NCBI GenBank assembly: GCA_005883905.1
Contig: VAYD01000196.1
Coordinates: forward strand, 1 to 10,234
Length of the DNA stretch: 10,234 nucleotides
Origin: Actinomycetota bacterium
GTDB lineage: Bacteria > Actinomycetota > Thermoleophilia > Solirubrobacterales > Solirubrobacteraceae
Reading direction: 5' to 3'
Shown piece after piece: positions 5,305-10,234 of this stretch; position 1 is the first letter of the stretch, and the number at the start of each line of letters is the position of its first letter. Made by a program: the position numbers and the translations under genes. The notes beneath the pieces are model-generated. The model worked only from the letters and a program-made list of their open reading frames with translations, ran no database searches and was not told where the DNA came from.

Positions 5305-7674
5305 TTATCCGTCGAGTTCTTCGGGCTCGTCCGGGACGCGAACGAGGTCCGGCGCGTCGACGTTGTCGCCGCGCTCCTTGAGGTTCGACAGCACGCGCGG
5401 CAGGTCGGCCTCGGTGACCAGCACCTGGCGCGGCTTGGAGCCCTCGTAGCCGCTGATCACGCCGCGGCGCTCGAGCATGTCGATGAGGCGCCCGGCGCGG
5501 GTGTACCCGAGCCGCAGGCGGCGCTGGAGCATCGACGTCGACGCCGTGCCCATCTCGACGACGAGCTGGATCGCGTCGCCGAGCAGCGGATCCTCGTCGG
5601 GATCGAACTCGTCGTCGCCCTTGTCGGCCGGCTGCTCGGGCTCGACCTCTTCGAGCAGGTCCTCGCGCACGACGGGCTCGCCCTGCTGTGCCCAGAAGCG
5701 CGTCAGCGACTCGATCTGCGCCTCGTCGATGTAGGCGCCCTGGATGCGCTGCAGCCTCGACGACCCGACCGGCGAGAACAGCATGTCGCCCTGGCCCAGC
5801 AGGGACTCGGCGCCGTTCTGGTCGAGGATCACGCGCGAGTCGGTCTGGGAGGACACGGCGAACGCGATCAGCGACGGCACGTTGGCTTTGATCATGCCGG
5901 TGATGACGTCCACGCGCGGGGACTGCGTGGCGAGCACGAGGTGGATGCCGACCGCGCGCGCCTTCTGCGCCAGTCGGATGATCGAGTCCTCGACGTCGGC
6001 GGGCGCGACCATCATCAGGTCGGCGAGCTCGTCGATGACACAGAGGATGTAGGGAAGCGGCTCATCGTCCTTGGAGACGCGGTGCTTGTTGAGCTCCGGC
6101 AGCGAGCGCGTGCGGGCCATCGACATGATCCCGTAGCGCCATTCCATCTCGCGCACGAGGTTCTGCAGCGCGTTGGCGGCCATCCGCGGTGACGTGATGA
6201 CCGGCGTCAGCAGGTGCGGCACGGCCTCGTAGTGGTTGAGCTCGACCTGCTTGGGATCGACGAGGACCATGCGGACCTCCTCGGGCGTGGCGCGCAGCAG
6301 GATCGAGCTGAGCATCGCGTTGATGGCGCCTGACTTGCCCGCGCCGGTCGTGCCCGCCACGAGCAGGTGCGGCATCTTCGCCAGGTCGGCCCCGATCGCC
6401 TTGCCGGAGACGTCCTTGCCGAGCCAGACGGTCAGCGGCGACCAGTCCTTGGGCGGGTCCTGGTAGACGTCGCCGAGGCGGACGATCCGGCGGTGCTGGT
6501 TGGGGACCTCGATGCCGACGGCCTGCTTGCCGGGGATCGGCGCGAGGATGCGGATGTCGGTGGCCGCAAGCGCGTAGGCGAGGTCGTCCTTGAGCTGCGC
6601 GACCTTCGACATCTTGATCCCGGGCGCGAGACGCAGCTCGTAGCGCGTGATGTGGGGGCCCGCGACGGTGGCGACGACCTTCGCCTCGATGCCGAAGTGG
6701 CTGAGCGCCTCGAGCAGCTGCGCCGAGATCTTCTCCTGGCCCGCGGTGTCGGGCTTGGTCTGGTCAGCCGACGAGCGCTTGAGCAGCTGCGGCTCGGGCA
6801 GGCGCCAGTCGACGTCCTCGGCCTGCACGGGCGCGGGCGGCAGCTCGTGGGGCTCCTCCTGGACGACGATCTCGCCTGTCTCGGGATCCTCGGCGACGGG
6901 CTCCTCGACCTCGGGCTCGACGAGCTCCGGCAGGCGCACCTCGACGTGCGTCGCATGGACGATCGGCTCCGTGTCGTCGGGCTCGGGCGGCAGGAACTCG
7001 GCCGGCATCTCGCGCGGCGCGACGTGCGGCTTCGCGCGGCGCAGCTCGGCCTCGCCGCGGCGCAGCGCGCGGGTCGTGTCGGCGGTGACCGCCGCCGTGG
7101 CCTTCACGACGCCCGCGATCGACGCGCCCGTCAGCAGCAGGATCGCGGCGGCGAAGAGGAACACCGCGAGGATATGAGCGCCCACGGCTCCGATCAGGTT
7201 CGAAGCCGAGTAGTAGAGCGCCTCGCCCACGATGCCGCCGCGCTCCGAGAGGAAGTCCGTGTGCCAGAAGCCGTGGCGCGCGCCCGCGGGCCCGAGCCCG
7301 AGCGTGCCGGCCGCGAGCGCCAGCGTCAGCGCTGCGAGCAGGCAGAGCCCGCCGGCGCGAAACGGCCGGACGGCCGGCAGGACGGGCCGCAGGACGCAGA
7401 TCGCCCCGATCGCGCAGAGTGCGACTGGCGCTCCGTACGCGAGCACGCCGACCAGGTAGCGCAGCCCGTCGACGAGCGCCTCGCCGCCGCGGCCGCCGTC
7501 CCAGCGCATCCACAGCGGGAACACGAGGAAGATCCCGGCGGCGACGAGCGCGAGGCCGATCAGGTCGACGTGGTGCTGCTCGAGGAGCGGCAGCTGTGCG
7601 CGCCAGCCGGCAGAGCGACGGGCGCGCGGCTTCGGGCGCTTCTTCTTCGCAGGGGCTTTCTTTGCGGGCGGCAT
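5305..7674 (-). CDS. ftsK: DNA translocase FtsK/SpoIIIE
   Basis: A 789-residue membrane-anchored, ATP-driven DNA pump that moves chromosome ends through the closing septum and helps dimer resolution. A basic Lys/Ala/Pro N-terminus (1-22) is followed by four membrane segments at about 37-55, 72-95, 107-126 and 158-187. A Glu/Pro-rich acidic linker follows (about 225-310), then the alpha domain (about 315-400) and the RecA-like motor (about 405-640). Walker A is GTTGAGKSG (441-449) and Walker B is ILCVIDE (543-549). The C-terminal gamma winged helix, which reads KOPS/SRS polarity sequences, is at about 697-755 ([13 protein letters not shown] to [13 protein letters not shown]), plus a 35-residue acidic tail. 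The ATG at 7672-7674 is the first start in frame after an upstream stop. Only AGGG directly touches it, and a long polypurine tract lies 29 bases further upstream, so initiation is unusual. It is the first gene of the ftsK-rodZ-cinA-thpR cluster. Confidence 0.97.
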   Translation of the reverse strand: MPPAKKAPAKKKRPKPRARRSAGWRAQLPLLEQHHVDLIGLALVAAGIFLVFPLWMRWDGGRGGEALVDGLRYLVGVLAYGAPVALCAIGAICVLRPVLPAVRPFRAGGLCLLAALTLALAAGTLGLGPAGARHGFWHTDFLSERGGIVGEALYYSASNLIGAVGAHILAVFLFAAAILLLTGASIAGVVKATAAVTADTTRALRRGEAELRRAKPHVAPREMPAEFLPPEPDDTEPIVHATHVEVRLPELVEPEVEEPVAEDPETGEIVVQEEPHELPPAPVQAEDVDWRLPEPQLLKRSSADQTKPDTAGQEKISAQLLEALSHFGIEAKVVATVAGPHITRYELRLAPGIKMSKVAQLKDDLAYALAATDIRILAPIPGKQAVGIEVPNQHRRIVRLGDVYQDPPKDWSPLTVWLGKDVSGKAIGADLAKMPHLLVAGTTGAGKSGAINAMLSSILLRATPEEVRMVLVDPKQVELNHYEAVPHLLTPVITSPRMAANALQNLVREMEWRYGIMSMARTRSLPELNKHRVSKDDEPLPYILCVIDELADLMMVAPADVEDSIIRLAQKARAVGIHLVLATQSPRVDVITGMIKANVPSLIAFAVSSQTDSRVILDQNGAESLLGQGDMLFSPVGSSRLQRIQGAYIDEAQIESLTRFWAQQGEPVVREDLLEEVEPEQPADKGDDEFDPDEDPLLGDAIQLVVEMGTASTSMLQRRLRLGYTRAGRLIDMLERRGVISGYEGSKPRQVLVTEADLPRVLSNLKERGDNVDAPDLVRVPDEPEELDG

Positions 7675-7748
7675 CCCTGGCGACCATGCTTCGACGCACG
7701 AATCCCTTCACCTTCCCTTGATGCCTTGCCCCTACCATCTCCCCTGCA
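7675..7748. promoter_or_regulatory. Divergent promoter region between ftsK and the response regulator
   Basis: 74 bases separate the two start codons. On the plus strand there is a -10-like TACCAT (7733-7738) for the response regulator. On the minus strand a polypurine tract AAGGGAAGGTGAAGGG (7704-7719) lies 29 bases before the ftsK ATG. No clear ftsK -10 was found; it may lie inside the response regulator gene. Any protein bound here could affect both directions, including the response regulator itself. Confidence 0.5.
7733..7738 (+). promoter_or_regulatory. Probable -10 element giving a leaderless response-regulator mRNA
   Basis: TACCAT keeps the key first TA and the final AT of the TATAAT consensus. 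Its end is 10 bases before the ATG at 7749, so transcription would start at about 7745-7749, leaving at most a few leader bases. There is no purine-rich ribosome binding site before this ATG. No good -35 is visible. Leaderless mRNAs are common in Actinomycetota. Confidence 0.45.
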
Positions 7749-8424
7749 ATGAGCACGGATCGAGCTGCCCGCGTCCTTGTGGTCGAGGACGACGACGAGA
7801 TCGCGCAGGTGCTGCAGCGGTCGCTTCGCTTGGAGGGCTACGAGGTGCGGATCGCGTCCGACGGCGAGCAGGCGCTGGCGATGCACGCGGAGTACGTCCC
7901 CGACGTGGTCATCCTCGACCTCGGCCTGCCCAAGCTCGACGGTATCGACGTCGCCAAGAAGGTCCGCGGCGCCGACGACGTGCCGATCCTGATGCTCACC
8001 GCTCGCGACGCCGTCGAGGCGCGCGTCGAGGGGCTCGACTCGGGCGCCGACGACTACCTGGTCAAGCCGTTCGAGCGCCAGGAGCTGCTGGCCCGGCTGC
8101 GCGCGCTCCTGCGGCGCCGGCCGCCGCGCGGCTCGGCGTCGCTCGTCGTCGGCGACCTGTCGCTGAACCCCGACACGCACGAGGTCACGCGTGCGGACCG
8201 GGTGGTCGAGCTCACGCAGCGCGAGTTCGAGCTGCTCGAGTACCTGATGCGCAACGAGCGCATCGTGGTGCCGCGCCAGCGGCTCCTCGAAGAGGTCTGG
8301 GGCTACGACCCCTTCGCCACCACGAACACGATCGAGGTGTTCGTCTCCAACCTGCGCCGCAAGCTCGAGTCCGACGGCGAATCGCGGCTCCTGCACACGA
8401 TCCGCGGAGCGGGGTACGTCCTGC

Positions 8425-8432
<8 letters not shown>
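7749..8432 (+). CDS. OmpR/PhoB-family response regulator
   Basis: A 227-residue DNA-binding response regulator. The receiver domain (about 7-120) has the acidic pocket EDDD (13-16), the phospho-acceptor Asp57 in VVILDLGLP, the switch Thr84 in LMLTARD, and Lys106 in LVKPF. The C-terminal winged helix (about 132-227) has the OmpR-type ELTQREFELLEYLMRN (154-169), the recognition-helix region TTNTIEVFVSNLRRKLE (191-207) and the final wing TIRGAGYVLRA (217-227). It resembles the actinobacterial MprA/PrrA/TrcR group, but the trait controlled cannot be told. The ATG gives the expected short MSTDRAARVLVVEDDD opening, and no ribosome binding site precedes it. The kinase gene overlaps its end by 8 bases, so the two form one operon. 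It is divergent from ftsK and may bind the shared upstream region. Confidence 0.95.
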
Positions 8433-9858
<1,426 letters not shown>

Positions 9859-10014
9859 GTCCGCAAAACCCCAGGTTCATGTAGCCGGTGCACCATAGGT
9901 TGCGCGGCCCCGCCCCTCGGTCACCTCCCAGGCGCAACCCCTGCCTCCCCCGTGCCTGGACCGGAGCATGGACCAGGCCGGGGGGTTGGGTCGCCCTAAA
10001 CCTCCTGGGTCGCC
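9859..10014. other. Convergent intergenic region between the kinase and RNase J genes
   Basis: This 156-base stretch shows no gene and no classical terminator with a T-run. GGTTGCGC (9898-9905) pairs perfectly with GCGCAACC (9932-9939) around a 26-base loop, and GCCTGG (9954-9959) pairs with CCAGGC (9973-9978). Between about 9906 and 9957 the plus strand is strikingly C-rich and G-poor, which would suit Rho-dependent termination of the kinase transcript. The right end holds a 19-base tandem repeat that reaches the RNase J stop. Confidence 0.4.
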
Positions 10015-10024
10015 CTAGACCTCT
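9987..10024. repeat. 19-base tandem direct repeat across the RNase J stop codon
   Basis: TGGGTCGCCCTAAACCTCC (9987-10005) is followed immediately by TGGGTCGCCCTAGACCTCT (10006-10024). The copies differ at two of 19 positions. The second copy contains the last codons and the TAG of the RNase J gene on the minus strand, so the first looks like a duplicate of the gene's end, with TAG turned to TTA-containing sequence. Confidence 0.85.
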
Positions 10025-10234
10025 ACCACGACCGGCAGCACCATCGGGCGACGCTTGAGCCGTTCGTAGACGAACGCCGCCAGGTCGTCGTGCAAAATCT
10101 CCTGGAGCAGGTCCGTCTCGCGGATCTCCTCCTCCGCCGCGCGGTCGAGCGAGCTCTCGACGGTGGCGCGGATCTCGTCGAGCAGCGCCTGCGCGTCCTC
10201 CGGGTATGGGACGCCGCGGAAGATCACCTCGGGC
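10015..10234 (-). CDS. rnj: Ribonuclease J, C-terminal end (enters from the right edge)
   Basis: Only about the last 73 codons are visible; the metallo-beta-lactamase and beta-CASP nuclease domains would lie to the right. The frame is open to the window edge, so the GTG at 10225-10227 is an internal Val, not a start. The visible part (PEVIFRGVPYPEDAQALLDE, then ESSLDRAAEEE, ending RRPMVLPVVVEV) fits the small C-terminal alpha/beta domain of RNase J, where an I-x-RG-x-x-Y pattern leads into a helix and the protein ends with a hydrophobic strand after RRPM. RNase J is a 5'-3' exoribonuclease and endonuclease of mRNA decay and rRNA maturation. In many actinobacteria it sits just upstream of ftsK; here a plus-strand two-component pair is placed between them. 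The call rests on the C-terminus and context alone. Confidence 0.82.
   Translation of the reverse strand, partial: PEVIFRGVPYPEDAQALLDEIRATVESSLDRAAEEEIRETDLLQEILHDDLAAFVYERLKRRPMVLPVVVEV

Noticed and set aside
6367..7752. A 461-codon open frame on the plus strand opposite ftsK
   Set aside because: FtsK on the minus strand has all expected domains across the same bases. The plus reading is low-complexity Arg/Asp/Leu with no recognisable fold.
9859..10014. Possible tRNA or tmRNA in the convergent gap, suggested by a GGTTCA string
   Set aside because: The string is not flanked by complementary five-base arms, and no acceptor or anticodon stems could be built.

Overview
The window is GC-rich bacterial chromosome (roughly 70% G+C by eye) with a strong G/C bias at third codon positions. 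The gene set is almost entirely core housekeeping. The order ftsK, RodZ-like gene, cinA, thpR, recA, recX, then rny, with RNase J upstream of ftsK, points to an Actinomycetota lineage. The presence of rny and of thpR between cinA and recA makes me favour deep-branching Thermoleophilia (Solirubrobacterales-like) over Streptomyces or Mycobacterium. That placement is inference from gene order and protein character, not from a search.

Layout, right to left along the minus strand. The C-terminal end of an RNase J (10015-10234) enters at the right edge. A two-component pair on the plus strand, an OmpR-type response regulator and a HAMP histidine kinase (7749-9858), lies between RNase J and ftsK. 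The minus strand then carries a tight cluster: ftsK (5305-7674), a RodZ-like membrane HTH protein (4523-5290), cinA (3243-4526) and thpR (2700-3239), with gaps of 14, -4 and 3 bases. A hairpin overlaps the thpR stop. recA follows with its own promoter and a perfect LexA/SOS palindrome (2627-2642), coupled to recX (993-1487). Next come a 240-base stretch of unclear coding status, a 51-residue two-helix membrane protein of DUF6131 type (597-752) with a terminator-like hairpin, a 374-base gene-free stretch, and the start of ribonuclease Y (1-222), which leaves the window at the left edge.

How the parts fit. FtsK, the RodZ-like protein and RecA/RecX link chromosome segregation, cell shape and recombination/SOS repair. 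CinA (NMN deamidase type) and ThpR (2H phosphoesterase) are metabolite and RNA-end repair enzymes that commonly ride in this cluster. RNase J and RNase Y, two main RNA-decay nucleases, flank the region. The two-component pair reads outward from a 74-base divergent region shared with ftsK and appears to make a leaderless or nearly leaderless mRNA.

I found no mobile element, CRISPR array, tRNA, rRNA or defence system. I do not see a previously undescribed multi-gene system here. The items worth a second look are regulatory (the SOS box, the leaderless start, intergenic hairpins) and a few small or ambiguous sequences between recX and rny.
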